Notes: a model not told the origin generated them from the letters alone. 64,000 bases of DNA from Pseudomonas cerasi (GCF_900074915.1 NZ_LT222319.1:5819001-5883000); one strand, 5' to 3'. Counted from the stretch's first letter, positions 26,342-35,274 are shown. Program-made: numbers and translations.

Positions 26342-27534
26342 GGAAGGTCTGAAGTAGGCAGACTTTTTAACCCTCCCGTTGCTTCAAAGTTTCAAAAAAC
26401 GTCGTTTCAATCGAAAATCAGACCTTTGCCTCGCCCAACTCCTCTTTTTTCTTCGGACAAGCGCTTTTTAGCGTCAATTGTCCACATTACAGGCGCACCT
26501 CTCCTGTATTCAGCAGTCGTTTTCGCATCATCCACAGATTGGACAGAGCAAATAGCGTGGTCTGCTGCGCAGTGTTTTTCAGCAGGCCTCGGAAGCGTAC
26601 TTTCGTATAACCAAACTGGCGTTTGATCACTCGAAACGGATGCTCAACCTTGGCGCGCAGTTGAGCTTTCGCGTATTCGATTTTGCGACGCATGCGCCCG
26701 ATCAGACTTTCCTTTGCATGCTTTTTATAACTGCTGGGCCGCGCTGCAATCGACCATATCATTTGGCGATTTTGATGCTCGGGACGCTTTTCGACACCGG
26801 TGTAGCCCGCGTCGCCAGAGACGTAAGTTTCTTCTCCGTGCAGTAACTGGTCGACCTGAGTTACGTCAGCTACATTCGCCGCCGTGCCCACCACGCTATG
26901 CACCAAACCGGATTCGGCATCGACACCGATGTGCGCTTTCATCCCGAAGAAATATTGATTTCCTTTCTTCGTCTGGTGCATTTCAGGGTCACGTTTTCCG
27001 TCCTCGTTCTTGGTCGAACTCGCCGCATGGATGATCGTTGCATCGACCACGGTGCCCTGGCGCAGCAACAAACCACGGTCGCCCAAATAGCCATTGATGA
27101 CCTGCAAAATCCCACCGGCCAGCTCATGTTTCTCCAGCAGTCGGCGGAAATTGAGGATCGTGGTTTCGTCCGGAATCCGATCCAGGTGCAGTCCTGCAAA
27201 CTGTCGCAGAATTGTGGTTTCGTAGAGCGATTCTTCCATGGCCGGATCGCTGTAGCCGAACCAGTTTTGCATCAGATGAACCCGCAACATCGCCATCAAC
27301 GGATAGGCAGGGCGACCACCTTCGCCCTTTGGATAGTGTGGCTCGATCAGTTTGACCAAGCCATTCCAGGGCACGACCTGATCCATCTCGATCAGGAAGC
27401 GTTCACGGCGGGTTTGTTTGCGTTTGCCAGCGTATTCGGCGTCAGCGAAGGACATCTGCTTCATCGGGACTCAACCGTTCAGTGCTTGGGACTGGCGTAT
27501 TTCACCAGATTTGGAAGTCTTTTTCAGAGTTTCC
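26342..27534 (-). mobile_element. IS5-family insertion sequence (1,193 bp)
   Basis: Imperfect inverted ends beginning GGAAGGTCTGAA (left) and GGAAACTCTGAA (right, reversed) enclose one transposase gene. A 4-bp duplication TTAG flanks the element (26338-26341 and 27535-27538), as expected for IS5-type elements, which prefer YTAR targets. The element appears complete. Confidence 0.9.
26487..27464 (-). CDS. IS5-family transposase
   Basis: A 325-residue DDE transposase. VVDATIIHAASSTKNEDGKRD contains the first catalytic Asp, VSGDAGYTGVEKR the second, and the RMRRKIEYAKAQLRAKVEHPFRVIKRQFG segment the terminal Glu with the basic YREK-like region. Length and motifs fit the IS5 group. It is intact, so the element could still move. 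Confidence 0.93.
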   Translation of the reverse strand: MKQMSFADAEYAGKRKQTRRERFLIEMDQVVPWNGLVKLIEPHYPKGEGGRPAYPLMAMLRVHLMQNWFGYSDPAMEESLYETTILRQFAGLHLDRIPDETTILNFRRLLEKHELAGGILQVINGYLGDRGLLLRQGTVVDATIIHAASSTKNEDGKRDPEMHQTKKGNQYFFGMKAHIGVDAESGLVHSVVGTAANVADVTQVDQLLHGEETYVSGDAGYTGVEKRPEHQNRQMIWSIAARPSSYKKHAKESLIGRMRRKIEYAKAQLRAKVEHPFRVIKRQFGYTKVRFRGLLKNTAQQTTLFALSNLWMMRKRLLNTGEVRL

Positions 27535-27655
27535 TTAGGTCTCCTACTGCCGTCAGAGGGGCATGCACAATTGCGAGCACATAGATAATGTTGACAGCTC
27601 CGTTTCGCACGACCTCCGTAAGCGTCTGGCAATCAGGTCTTGCAGGCCGGTTTAC

Positions 27656-27888
27656 TTATTGCCGTCTGCCTACGGAGCGTCGCGCATAATCATTCCACTC
27701 CAACGCATCAGCAGCCCTCTCAATCTCCAGAATCGCTTCCGATACGTACCCGCTTGTGTATGCCTGGTCTGAGATAAGTCGTTCTGCTGTAGTTTCGGTG
27801 AGTTGGTCAACGTCGAGACCTTGGTCTCGAGCCGTGTTCAAACGCTTTTAAGTGCCATACGCAGCGACATTTCCCTTTCTGTGCTCAT
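27656..27888 (-). pseudogene. Frameshifted small hypothetical gene
   Basis: An ATG at 27888 with GAGGAGT in front opens a frame MSTEREMSLRMALKSV that stops after 16 codons. The continuation LNTARDQGLDVDQLTETTAE, which follows naturally, is in another frame and runs on to 27656. One lost base near 27841 explains this. The strong ribosome-binding site shows the gene was real; its function is unknown. It lies among IS remnants. Confidence 0.5.
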
Positions 27889-28017
27889 CAGAACTCCTCG
27901 TTGTGTGGGGCGAAGTGTAGGCCACGAGTTGACCAGCCGCATGCATTCGTCGACTGGGTATGATAATTTGAGGCCTACCGAATGCGAGAACTCCGTAAGC
28001 GTATAGCCAACATACGT

Positions 28018-28222
28018 TCACCTAATCGACGGTGTGTGGTTCAGCCCATCGACTGCATCCAGTATTTGCCGTACCCGAACTGTAACGGACATGTCCCCTT
28101 CAAGCTTTAAGACAGCGCAAGTAAGCACAGACAGCCATTCCTGATGCCTAGCCAAGCTCCGTCCAGGGACGCCTCCCTCATCATACTGAGCTGCCCAAGC
28201 CAGAAACTCCGGTTTTGCTTGA
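28018..28222 (-). pseudogene. C-terminal fragment of a P-loop kinase-like gene
   Basis: The frame contains FLAWAAQYDEGGVPGRS, a stretch with the ring of the C-terminal end of shikimate-kinase-like nucleotide-dependent kinases, and ends at 28018. It is cut at 28222 by the end of an IS2-like remnant. A further piece in the same style (GLAKILDKHLAFEAARVF) lies on the other side, about 28785-28880. The gene was thus interrupted by the insertion and is dead. Confidence 0.45.
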
Positions 28223-28784
28223 TGGACTTGCCCCTACCAGACCGGACACCAACTCCCCGTTAAATTGATGCTGCTGCCAAACGTCTAAATTCTCGCGGCG
28301 ACCGATATTTCAGGGCGCTGTGCGGATGCTGCTCGTTGTAATGCTCGAAGGCAATCGTCAGATTGCGCAGCGCCGTTTCTCGATCGGGCTTCCATCGTCT
28401 TCTTGCCCAACATCCGCTGCAATTCGCGGATCTGCTTGAGCGCGTCGCTCAGCTCCGACGCTGGTACCACCGCTTCGCCAGCACTGACCGCCGACAGGCT
28501 TGCGTCCTGGTACAGCTTGCGCCATAAGAACAGCTGGTTGGCATTGATGCCGTTGCGCCGGGCCACCACGGATACACTTTGTCCGGGTTCGAGGCTCTCG
28601 CGAACCATGGCCAGCTTCTGGTCGGTGCTCCAGCGGCGTCGGCGTTCCTGGCCGAGCAGCTCGCCACCCTTATCATTGCTGTTAGTCATAAACATTCTAT
28701 GGTCACGCCCATTTTTGCAATGCTGATTAACGGGCGATGTGGTGGTTTGCTTAAATCTATCCGGCGTCTGTTGGGGCAAGCCCC
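28223..28784 (-). mobile_element. IS2-like (IS3 family) remnant with internal deletion
   Basis: The left end TGGACTTGCCCCTACCAGAC is that of IS2-type elements. A related inverted end, GGGGCTTGCCCC on the minus strand, lies near 28784. Inside, the orfA frame (RRRRWSTDQKLAMVRESLEP, a helix-turn-helix, then LSDALKQIRELQRMLGKK) runs straight into the last 35 codons of orfB (LTIAFEHYNEQHPHSALKYR). Nearly all of the catalytic orfB is missing. The remnant cannot move by itself. Confidence 0.7.
28285..28698 (-). pseudogene. Truncated IS3-family OrfA (IS2 group)
   Basis: From the ATG at 28698 the frame gives an OrfA protein with the HTH segment SVSVVARRNGINANQLFLWR and a leucine-rich tail. After about KKTMEA the deletion joins unrelated codons from the orfB end read out of frame. 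The orfB C-terminus itself is readable at about 28278-28385 (ending RRLAAASI). The product is likely inactive or at most a DNA-binding remnant. Confidence 0.65.
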
Positions 28785-28950
28785 GCGCCACGATGAGAGT
28801 CGCGCCTGGCGATCCTTAAAAACCCGTGCGGCTTCAAAAGCCAGATGTTTATCCAGGATCTTCGCCAGGCCGGTTGGCCGTTCACATCATCTGTTGTTCA
28901 GCTATCGCAAAACCTGAAAGTTGAATCGTGGTACAGCAACAACCGCAGGC

Positions 28951-29976
28951 TCAGGCTTTCAGCACGTCTGGCCCTACTTCGTATTGGGTATGGTGCGCAG
29001 AAATTGCCCAGGCTATGCGGGCCAGCTTGTTGGCCAGCGCGCAGGCAACCACGTTGGAATGCCGCCGGGTCAGCAGCGATCGCACCCAATCGGCCAACGC
29101 GCCCTTTTGGCGCTCCAGATGCCGCATATAGACTCTTGCGCATTGCACTAATAGGCTTCGTAGGTTCTTGTCTCCCCGCTTGCTGATTCCTAACAAGTTG
29201 GCTTTGCCACCCGTGCTGTACTGCCTTGGCACTAGGCCTAGCGAAGCCGCGAAGTCTCGACTACAGCCGTACTGCTGGCCGTCGCCCATTTCCACAGCCA
29301 GCAGGCTGGCGGTGATCGGGCCGATACATGGCATGCTCAGCAAACGACGACCTAGATCATCGTCAGCCAGTTGGCTCGCCAGTTCTTTATCCAATTGCTT
29401 GACTTGCTCGTCCAAGTAGACGAAATGATCATGCAGGCGCTGCAGCAACACCGTCAGCCGAACAGGCAACTCATGCTCCGCCAGAACGACCGACAGGCGT
29501 TTCATCACGGCCAGGCCTTGCGGCAGACTGATACCGAACTCGAGCAAGAAACCGTGCATCTGGTTGACCGCCTTGGTGCGGTCTCGGATCAGCGATTCGC
29601 GCAGCCGATGCAATACTGAAAGAGTCTGTTGGCCTTCGGTCTTCGGCGAAACAAAGCGCATCGTCGGGCGCGAAGCGGCCTCGCAGATAGCCTGTGCATC
29701 GACGAAATCATTTTTGTTGCCTTTGACGAAGGGCTTAACGAACTGCGGGGAAATCAGCTTGGCCTGATGCCCTAAGGCGGTCAGTTCGCGTACGACGAGG
29801 TGCGCTCCGGCGCAGGCTTCCATCACCACGGTGCACGCGGGCAGGTTGGCAAAGAACCGCATCATCTGCTGTCGTGAAAGCTTCTTGCGAAACAGCTCTC
29901 GCCCAGGTTTGTCCTGGCCGTGCAGATGGAAGGTGTGTTTGCCGAGGTCGATACCGACCAGTGCCAAATCGCTCAT
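28951..29976 (-). CDS. IS110-family transposase (IS1111 group)
   Basis: A 341-residue DEDD recombinase. The N-terminal RuvC-like part shows LVGIDLGKHTFHLHGQD, VMEACAGAHLVVREL and NKNDFVDAQAICEAASRP; the C-terminal part has LLSMPCIGPITASLL, then GLVPRQYSTGGKANLLGISKRGDKNLR with the conserved serine region. It closely resembles IS4321-type members of the IS1111 group. These elements are guided by a bridge/seek RNA from the non-coding end; in this group it lies past the transposase gene, here about 28785-28950. I could not fix the element ends. Confidence 0.9.
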   Translation of the reverse strand: MSDLALVGIDLGKHTFHLHGQDKPGRELFRKKLSRQQMMRFFANLPACTVVMEACAGAHLVVRELTALGHQAKLISPQFVKPFVKGNKNDFVDAQAICEAASRPTMRFVSPKTEGQQTLSVLHRLRESLIRDRTKAVNQMHGFLLEFGISLPQGLAVMKRLSVVLAEHELPVRLTVLLQRLHDHFVYLDEQVKQLDKELASQLADDDLGRRLLSMPCIGPITASLLAVEMGDGQQYGCSRDFAASLGLVPRQYSTGGKANLLGISKRGDKNLRSLLVQCARVYMRHLERQKGALADWVRSLLTRRHSNVVACALANKLARIAWAISAHHTQYEVGPDVLKA

Positions 29977-30259
29977 GGTGATGGTCTCCGAATTAAAAAC
30001 ACCCTACGAAAGCGTAGCCTTCGCAGGATGTCGGGGGTAACCATCTCATTACCCGTTTGCCTATCCCTTATCTTAAGGGGGGAACGGTGTCCTGTCTTTC
30101 ATGGGGCTCGTTCAATCGAGTCAATGTGATCAGCTGCAGAGTATGCGTATCAGGTTTTACATAGATCGTTGATTAGTAAATTCAAAACTTACCGCCGGAG
30201 CTCTATGTCTCCTGCGGTAGTTTTCAATAGCGGACGAAAAGCTAGTATCGACACTAACC
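29977..30259. other. Non-coding stretch between IS110 transposase and TOPRIM gene
   Basis: No ORF is supported. The hairpin-like segments near 30005-30033 (CCTACGAAAGCGTAGCC...GCAGGATG) and at 30066-30078 (CCCTTATCTTAAGGGG) probably belong to the IS110-type element's end. The rest, to 30259, holds the 3' flank of the TOPRIM gene. Confidence 0.35.
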
Positions 30260-31267
30260 TTATACGCTACTCATGCGATCGCCGGAACATGCCCACGAAA
30301 AAAGGTTTCTGCTGACTGCTGCCCATTCAGAAAATAAGCTGTGATCATCAAAAACAATGTCGGAAAGATAAGGGAAATTGTTCTCTTGGAGGTGGATGGC
30401 TACTCTAGATAGGGTAACTGATGCCAACGGGGTAAACGTGGCACAATGATTTGTTACGCATATTGGATGGCTCGCTAAGGTTGGAAAGCTGGTGCGTTTA
30501 GCATGCCAGTATGAACCTTTAGGAGTGTTAGGAGAAAAGTCCATACATGTTTTTTGTTGTTTTAATGCAAGGAACATCCAAAAATCTTGTTTGAAGTAGT
30601 CTGAGATTTGAATATACCAATTTTCCCGTCCATTTAGCTTTAATGCGTGTTTCAGTAATACCGGATGAATTAAGTTTTCTGCTGAATAGCAATTTAGTAT
30701 TATCGATTTCGAAGTCACGGGTGGGGTGGCTTGGTCCATCGCATAGATTGGAGCCGCTGTATTGTTGCCGTAAGATGCCCCGTCAAAATCAACATCGCTG
30801 TCCACCATGCAAAGAGTTAATTGCTGTGTAGATTTTAGGTTCCCATATTCACGCGGCGTCTGGCTTCCACCACCTGCGACAATTTCATAATTGAGATGAA
30901 CGTTTTGCCAGTTCGCTTCACGACGAAGCGCCAACATCGCTAAACCTCCATAAAATAGTCCATCGGTTCTGTTTTCAACCAAAAAACGTGTTTTGTAGAA
31001 GAATTCATCAGAGATTATAACGTCTGATGAAACTTGAATTTCCTCCTTGCCGTTAGGGAGGACTAACTTTCTGAAGGTTCCCGACATAGCCACTACCCGC
31101 ACATAGGTGGTGCATGATTCAAATATAGCCAGCTTTCCTCTAACTCTTTTTGATACTTTCACTAAAGTTGCACATGTTCTTTGCCCTAAAGAATTGATTT
31201 GCGCAAGGTGCTCCAGAGTTGGGATATCAGAAAAATAATATGTCGACCATTCTTCCGCGCTATGCAT
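30260..31267 (-). CDS. TOPRIM/DUF4435-like nuclease, partner of AAA ATPase (PARIS-like)
   Basis: A 335-residue protein. The middle carries a TOPRIM-like series: FLVENRTDGLFYGGLAML (acidic Glu), IVAGGGSQTP (Gly-rich turn), LCMVDSDVDFDG (DxD) and ILNCYSAENLIHPVL, the last typical of DUF4435 proteins such as AriB. In PARIS, AriB is held by the AriA ATPase and released as a nuclease when a phage protein is sensed. The ATPase gene lies just upstream, 91 bases away and in the same direction, the AriA-AriB order. The match is by motifs only; other ATPase + TOPRIM pairs are possible. Confidence 0.65.
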   Translation of the reverse strand: MHSAEEWSTYYFSDIPTLEHLAQINSLGQRTCATLVKVSKRVRGKLAIFESCTTYVRVVAMSGTFRKLVLPNGKEEIQVSSDVIISDEFFYKTRFLVENRTDGLFYGGLAMLALRREANWQNVHLNYEIVAGGGSQTPREYGNLKSTQQLTLCMVDSDVDFDGASYGNNTAAPIYAMDQATPPVTSKSIILNCYSAENLIHPVLLKHALKLNGRENWYIQISDYFKQDFWMFLALKQQKTCMDFSPNTPKGSYWHAKRTSFPTLASHPICVTNHCATFTPLASVTLSRVAIHLQENNFPYLSDIVFDDHSLFSEWAAVSRNLFSWACSGDRMSSV

Positions 31268-31358
31268 AGATTTTCCATGAAGTCGACGAAGTGTGGCTGG
31301 ACGTTGCTGTCGTCTACGCTTTTTAAACTACCATCGAGATAAAAAATCATAAGAATCC

Positions 31359-32855
31359 TTAAGAGTCAAAAAAGCCATAGGGCCATTTGGTTAAGAATCC
31401 TTTGTCGTCGAAAGTTGATTCGGTAATGTGCGTAATACCATCAGAATCCCCTTTGTCGAATAAATAAATTCCGACATCGCTGGATTTGAGCGCTTTATTA
31501 TCAATCGCCTTTCCGAGTTGATTTATGAAAGTTTCGCTGTGTGTCTCAATAATCAATTGTATACGTGATTTTTTATCTTCCTGAATTGCTGATATCAAGA
31601 CATCAGCGAGCCGTGCCTGCATCTTTGGATGAAGATGAAGCTCTGGTTGTTCGAGTACGTAACATATAGGGTCCGAGCGTCTGTCCGCCGTTTTAGCCTT
31701 CCAGATTTGAGCCAATATCGGAATGACCTGAGAATATCCAAAGCCAGTATCCGCCATGTTGATTTTTTTGTTGTTTTTGTCTGAAATCAGGATTGATGCA
31801 TGTCCTTCGGTACTTTTAGCCGTTACAGAAAACCCCATATTTTTCTGAATCCAGTCAGAAAAATATTTCGCATCATGCGTCGATAGACTGTGCAAGAACA
31901 TTGCTAAGTTCGCACCTTGAGGGTCGAGCTCTTCTACGGACAGACCTTGGATCCTGTAGTAACGCTCTGCTGATGCCCTAATAGGTGTGACATACTGGAC
32001 ATTAGCTGTGAAACGATTGACCTGATCCCGTAACGAATCCCAAATATAAGGGATTGATTTTGTTAAAACGTAATGGCCAGCCAGCATCAGAATTGTATCG
32101 TTAATCTTATCTTCGCTGATTTTAAGATACTGCGCTAGTGTCGCTTTGTCGCTGCATCTCTGGAATGTCAGCTCACTTATTAATAGGGAGTCAATGGAGG
32201 ACTCACCATCTAACTCTTTTAGTAGTTCTCTTAGTAAATCCTCGGCTAGGATTGGTGCTTCGCCAGGCTGCTGAGGGAATAACAAAGGTAGTAGGCCGTA
32301 GTGTAAGTAGAATGTGTAACCAAAGTTTGCTTTTGCGAGATAATCAATTCCGTCGATATCAAATTCTTTCAGCACCACGTTATCAGCTACCGAGAATGAC
32401 ATTACGTAATTTTTGATGGTTAGCCTAAACTTAGACAACCTTTGACTGTCCTTCGAAACCATAGCCGTAATTTCCACTCGGCCAGGTTTAATAGCCTGCG
32501 GGTTTTTGATTTGAGTTTTGGTTGGTAAGAAAACATGTTCGTCTTTGACTTCTAAGTTGTCAATTACGAATGTAAAATCAATAGTATTTTTGTCAGTGTC
32601 TGACAAGTTGCAGGTTGCTTCTTTGAAGGAACCAAAGTCCACGTACTTTCCGTACCACAATATTCCTGATTTTGTCCGCTCTTGTAAACTTTGTTTCAGA
32701 AGGGGGAGTGTTCTTACAAAGGTACTTTTGCCGGAGCTATTTTGGCCCAAGAAAATGTTAATTCGCTTCAGCTTTATATAGCCCGTATCTTTTAAGCTTC
32801 GTAGGTTTTCAATTCTAATTTCGTCCACGCTATAGTCCTTATGCGTCTTTGTCAT
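31359..32855 (-). CDS. AAA-family (OLD/AriA-like) defence ATPase
   Basis: An SMC/ABC-type ATPase of about 498 residues from MTKTHKDYS; an in-frame ATG at 32918 would add 21 residues. Walker A is FLGQNSSGKST near the N-terminus after IRIENLRSLKD, the usual start of AAA_15/AAA_21 proteins. A signature-like MADTGFGYSQVIPIL, then the Walker B region CYVLEQPELHLHPKMQARL and the IIETHSETFINQLGK switch follow. Such ATPases work with a nuclease partner in OLD, Septu and PARIS systems. The next gene supplies a TOPRIM protein, so this pair is probably a PARIS-like antiphage system. Confidence 0.75.
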   Translation of the reverse strand: MTKTHKDYSVDEIRIENLRSLKDTGYIKLKRINIFLGQNSSGKSTFVRTLPLLKQSLQERTKSGILWYGKYVDFGSFKEATCNLSDTDKNTIDFTFVIDNLEVKDEHVFLPTKTQIKNPQAIKPGRVEITAMVSKDSQRLSKFRLTIKNYVMSFSVADNVVLKEFDIDGIDYLAKANFGYTFYLHYGLLPLLFPQQPGEAPILAEDLLRELLKELDGESSIDSLLISELTFQRCSDKATLAQYLKISEDKINDTILMLAGHYVLTKSIPYIWDSLRDQVNRFTANVQYVTPIRASAERYYRIQGLSVEELDPQGANLAMFLHSLSTHDAKYFSDWIQKNMGFSVTAKSTEGHASILISDKNNKKINMADTGFGYSQVIPILAQIWKAKTADRRSDPICYVLEQPELHLHPKMQARLADVLISAIQEDKKSRIQLIIETHSETFINQLGKAIDNKALKSSDVGIYLFDKGDSDGITHITESTFDDKGFLTKWPYGFFDS

Positions 32856-33505
32856 TCCGATTGGTCCGAAAATGACACATTTCAAAAATCTGTGTATGTA
32901 GTCCATTTCTCGAGGCACGAAGCTATCGAAATGCCATCATTTTGTCGAGTGCTTTTGCAGAGCGTATCAAGTGATTACAGTTATTGGCACCGGTCGTCGC
33001 CAGTTCCGGAAAGCATTGGATTGCGTACGCGTAAATAGTCTGGTCACTGCGGACAACGCCAAATGTCGCGGCGCGCAATAAATCCAGCGGCAAAACGCAC
33101 TTACCCCCCTCCCGCCGACGGACTTCGCTTCGATTTTTTATGCAAACCCGGACGCAGTGCAAACAATCCTCTAGCCCAGACAGGCCGTGGGCCTCTGCAG
33201 GTAGTGTGCGATTACACACAGTGCAAAGTTTTGCAAAGAAGTGCAGCGCGGTTGCACGGCAGCCCCGAGAGCTGTAACGGCGCCGGTGGTGCGCAAGCCC
33301 CGGTTTCATTGGAGGAAAAATAGAAAAAGGATTGCTGAGGCCTGTTTTCCAAATCTTGCTCGGTCAATTCGAGCGGGTAAAGCCTACCTACTGAATAGGC
33401 CGCTGAAAGCAGTCGAGGTCAGGCGGGGCAAGGTCTGCAGTCGCTAGCGACGATTTCACTAGCTCTCACAGTTCAGCCTGGAGCTATGCCCATTTTTATC
33501 AGAGC

Positions 33506-33820
33506 TCAAAAACCGACTCGTTGCCAGGGCAATCCAAGTACCAGCGCTTGGAGTTGTTCGGGGTCGAGTTCGACCTCCAGCCCAAGATGGATGCCCGGCC
33601 AATGAAATTTGCCTTGGTTCAAACGCCGCGCCGCCAGCCAGATACCGACGCCGTCGTGCACAAGCACTTTCATGCGGTTGGCCCGGCGGTTGGCAAAGAG
33701 GTAAGCGCAGTGCGGCTTCGCCGCACTGAACACCGCGACCACTCTGGCCAATGCGGTTTCAGTGCCGGCACGCATGTCCATGGGCTCGGTGGTGAGCCAG
33801 ATGGCATCGACGCGAATCAT
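33506..33820 (-). CDS. tnpB: IS66-family accessory protein TnpB (remnant element)
   Basis: A 104-residue protein starting MIRVDAIWLTTEPMDMRAG with the usual TnpB phrases FSAAKPHCAYLFANRRANRMKVLVHDG and WLAARRLNQGKFHWP. The start overlaps the stop of tnpA by 4 bases, as in intact IS66 elements. The main transposase tnpC, which should follow, is absent; the element is thus a remnant. Confidence 0.85.
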   Translation of the reverse strand: MIRVDAIWLTTEPMDMRAGTETALARVVAVFSAAKPHCAYLFANRRANRMKVLVHDGVGIWLAARRLNQGKFHWPGIHLGLEVELDPEQLQALVLGLPWQRVGF

Positions 33821-34134
33821 TGGGCCAAGCCACGAATGAAACACGCGCAACCGTCCGGATCCGAGGCTGGCCACTTTACGGTGATGGATTTATCGCCCAG
33901 AGGCAGCGAGATGATCACTGTTTCGTCTATTGCGCGCCTTGGTGCCTGTTTTACAGGAACGAACGCTGGCAGGGTTGCGGGTGATTGATCTCGGTAAATC
34001 GGTAGCCACTTGCGGATCACGTTGGTGTTGATGCCGTGATGGATGGCTACGCTAGAAATTGTCGCCCCATGTTGCAGGCATTCCTGGACCACCTGGGCTT
34101 TGAATGGTTTGGGATAAGAGCATCGTTGGCGCAT
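33817..34134 (-). CDS. tnpA: IS66-family accessory protein TnpA (remnant element)
   Basis: A 105-residue helix-turn-helix protein read from MRQRCSYPKPFKAQVVQE, with the motif GATISSVAIHHGINTNVIRKW and a C-terminal tail. It is the first gene of an IS66-type operon, coupled to tnpB. Without tnpC the remnant is not expected to move. Confidence 0.82.
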   Translation of the reverse strand: MRQRCSYPKPFKAQVVQECLQHGATISSVAIHHGINTNVIRKWLPIYRDQSPATLPAFVPVKQAPRRAIDETVIISLPLGDKSITVKWPASDPDGCACFIRGLAQ

Positions 34135-34225
34135 GGAAATCCTGGAGGGCAATCGCGTCCGCTTATGAATACGCGGACACCATCGCCCTTAATGCTGGAG
34201 TTCGGTAAGGGTGTGATGGTACGAC

Positions 34226-34375
34226 TGTTGCCGCTGATGCAGAATTGACCCAGCTGCCGAAATTTAGCTGACCCAAGCTTCTACTTTGTAAAGCGTTAGC
34301 AGGTCTGACTTGGACTGAATACTAATGGGGCAACGCCAAGTCGGCAGCTGGGTCAATTCTGCATCAGCGATAACA
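34226..34375. repeat. MITE-like element, copy 2
   Basis: A 150-bp non-coding unit with inverted ends TGTTGCCGCTGATGCAGAAT (left) and TGTTATCGCTGATGCAGAAT (right, reversed). It looks identical to the copy at 39619-39768, suggesting recent movement or conversion. It lies just outside the IS66 remnant. Confidence 0.8.
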
Positions 34376-34394
34376 ATCCTCAATCCTCCAGCAC

Positions 34395-34424
34395 AAAAAC
34401 CGCATTCTCAGGGCGGTTTTTTTT
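34395..34424 (+). terminator. Intrinsic terminator
   Basis: AAAACCGC...GGCGG hairpin followed by eight T. It is the first of four similar hairpins in 1.75 kb, but no gene is visible directly before it; the MITE lies upstream. Confidence 0.6.
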
Positions 34425-34718
34425 CGTCTGCGCTTTGTGACGCGCTGCGCGCCAGCAGGGCGTCAGGCTGTGAAGTCACTTGCGCCGCGCTCAGCGTGCC
34501 GGACTGGGAAGTGACTTGCCGACGCGCTCGACACGCTTGTCCCAAACATGGCGCGCAGCGTCTCTTTCTGAATACCTTGCTACATCTGCCCCTTCTTGCG
34601 GTAAAGAACATCAATACAAGATGGCTAATAGCTTAATGTCATCAGCCAGCCAGTAGACGGTTTTTAGGACTGTCCGCATAATGATGTCTTCTGGCCACCA
34701 ACAAAAAAGGGACACGCT
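34425..34718. other. Stretch without a supported gene
   Basis: About 290 bases, GC-rich at first and then mixed, contain only overlapping short frames in both directions. None has a ribosome-binding site or convincing codon use. The promoter of the following 81-codon gene should lie near its end. Confidence 0.35.
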
Positions 34719-34964
34719 ATGGAAGACGAACAGAAGGCAACGGCTGCTGCCGGTGCAGGCGCCACGGCAGGTGGGGCGGGGGCAATTGGTGCTGTTGCAG
34801 CCTTGGGTGTTCCAGGCTTAGGGGCTACAGGTATCACTTCGGGTCTTGCAGCAGTCGGGTCAATTGTCGGCGGTGGTATGGGTGCAGGGTTGTTGGTAAC
34901 TGCTGCAGCACCAGTGGCGGTAGGCGCAGCGGTCTATGGCTTGTATAAATGGCTTAAAGACTAA
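34719..34964 (+). CDS. Gly/Ala-rich hydrophobic small protein (IFI6/IFI27-like pattern)
   Basis: An 81-residue protein with AAAAAAGGGACA upstream of the ATG. After a charged start (MEDEQKA) it is almost entirely Gly, Ala and Val up to a lysine tail (YGLYKWLKD). The run GLAAVGSIVGGGMGAGLL, with small residues at regular spacing, looks like glycine-zipper membrane helices, and the layout recalls the interferon-inducible 6-16/ISG12 family. No signal peptidase site is evident. It might insert into membranes as a bacteriocin-, holin- or toxin-like protein. Function unknown; the resemblance is by eye. Confidence 0.65.
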   Translation: MEDEQKATAAAGAGATAGGAGAIGAVAALGVPGLGATGITSGLAAVGSIVGGGMGAGLLVTAAAPVAVGAAVYGLYKWLKD

Positions 34965-34985
34965 CGGTTACGACGCTCAGTTTAT

Positions 34986-35022
34986 GGTTTGGGCCTGCTC
35001 CTATAATAGCGCAAGCCCAAAC
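34986..35022. terminator. Convergent hairpin after the Gly-rich gene
   Basis: GTTTGGGC and GCCCAAAC form an 8-bp stem with a ~20-base loop extended by GC pairs. It lies 22 bases after the stop at 34964 and 13 bases from the stop of the small minus-strand frame at 35035, so it could serve both. There is no long T run. Confidence 0.4.
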
Positions 35023-35034
35023 GCTCAATCGCGA

Positions 35035-35154
35035 TTAACGACTGGTTCGCATCCGCCGTTCCCACTTGTTGTAGTAATGCGAATGGTCTTCGTCCCGGCC
35101 ACCCGACTCGATCCAATCTTCATACTCTGGGCTATCTTCAATGAGCCGAATCAA
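35035..35154 (-). CDS. Possible small protein or gene remnant
   Basis: A minus-strand frame containing SPEYEDWIESGGRDEDHSHY and ending RRMRTSR has protein-like composition and ends next to a convergent hairpin. The only start is a TTG at 35154; upstream the frame runs into sequence that looks shifted. It may be the C-terminal end of a decayed gene. Confidence 0.3.
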   Translation of the reverse strand: MIRLIEDSPEYEDWIESGGRDEDHSHYYNKWERRMRTSR

Positions 35155-35274
35155 CGCCGAATGAGCCGGCGTTATTATCCGTGTACGTATTGCGCAACAC
35201 CGAGATCGTAATTTATCCTCATTTCGTCAGCGCTTTCAGCGAACCGCAAACCGAACTCCAATTCGGTAAGCACG

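Noticed and set aside
32923..33309. 128-codon minus-strand ORF with several Cys residues
   Set aside because: It has some protein-like character but no ribosome-binding site or recognisable motif, and an overlapping plus-strand frame is as long. Left undecided rather than called.
35040..35040. Integron attC-like site around 34961-35040
   Set aside because: The paired arms are simply a convergent hairpin between two gene ends; no integrase core-site pair at proper spacing was found.
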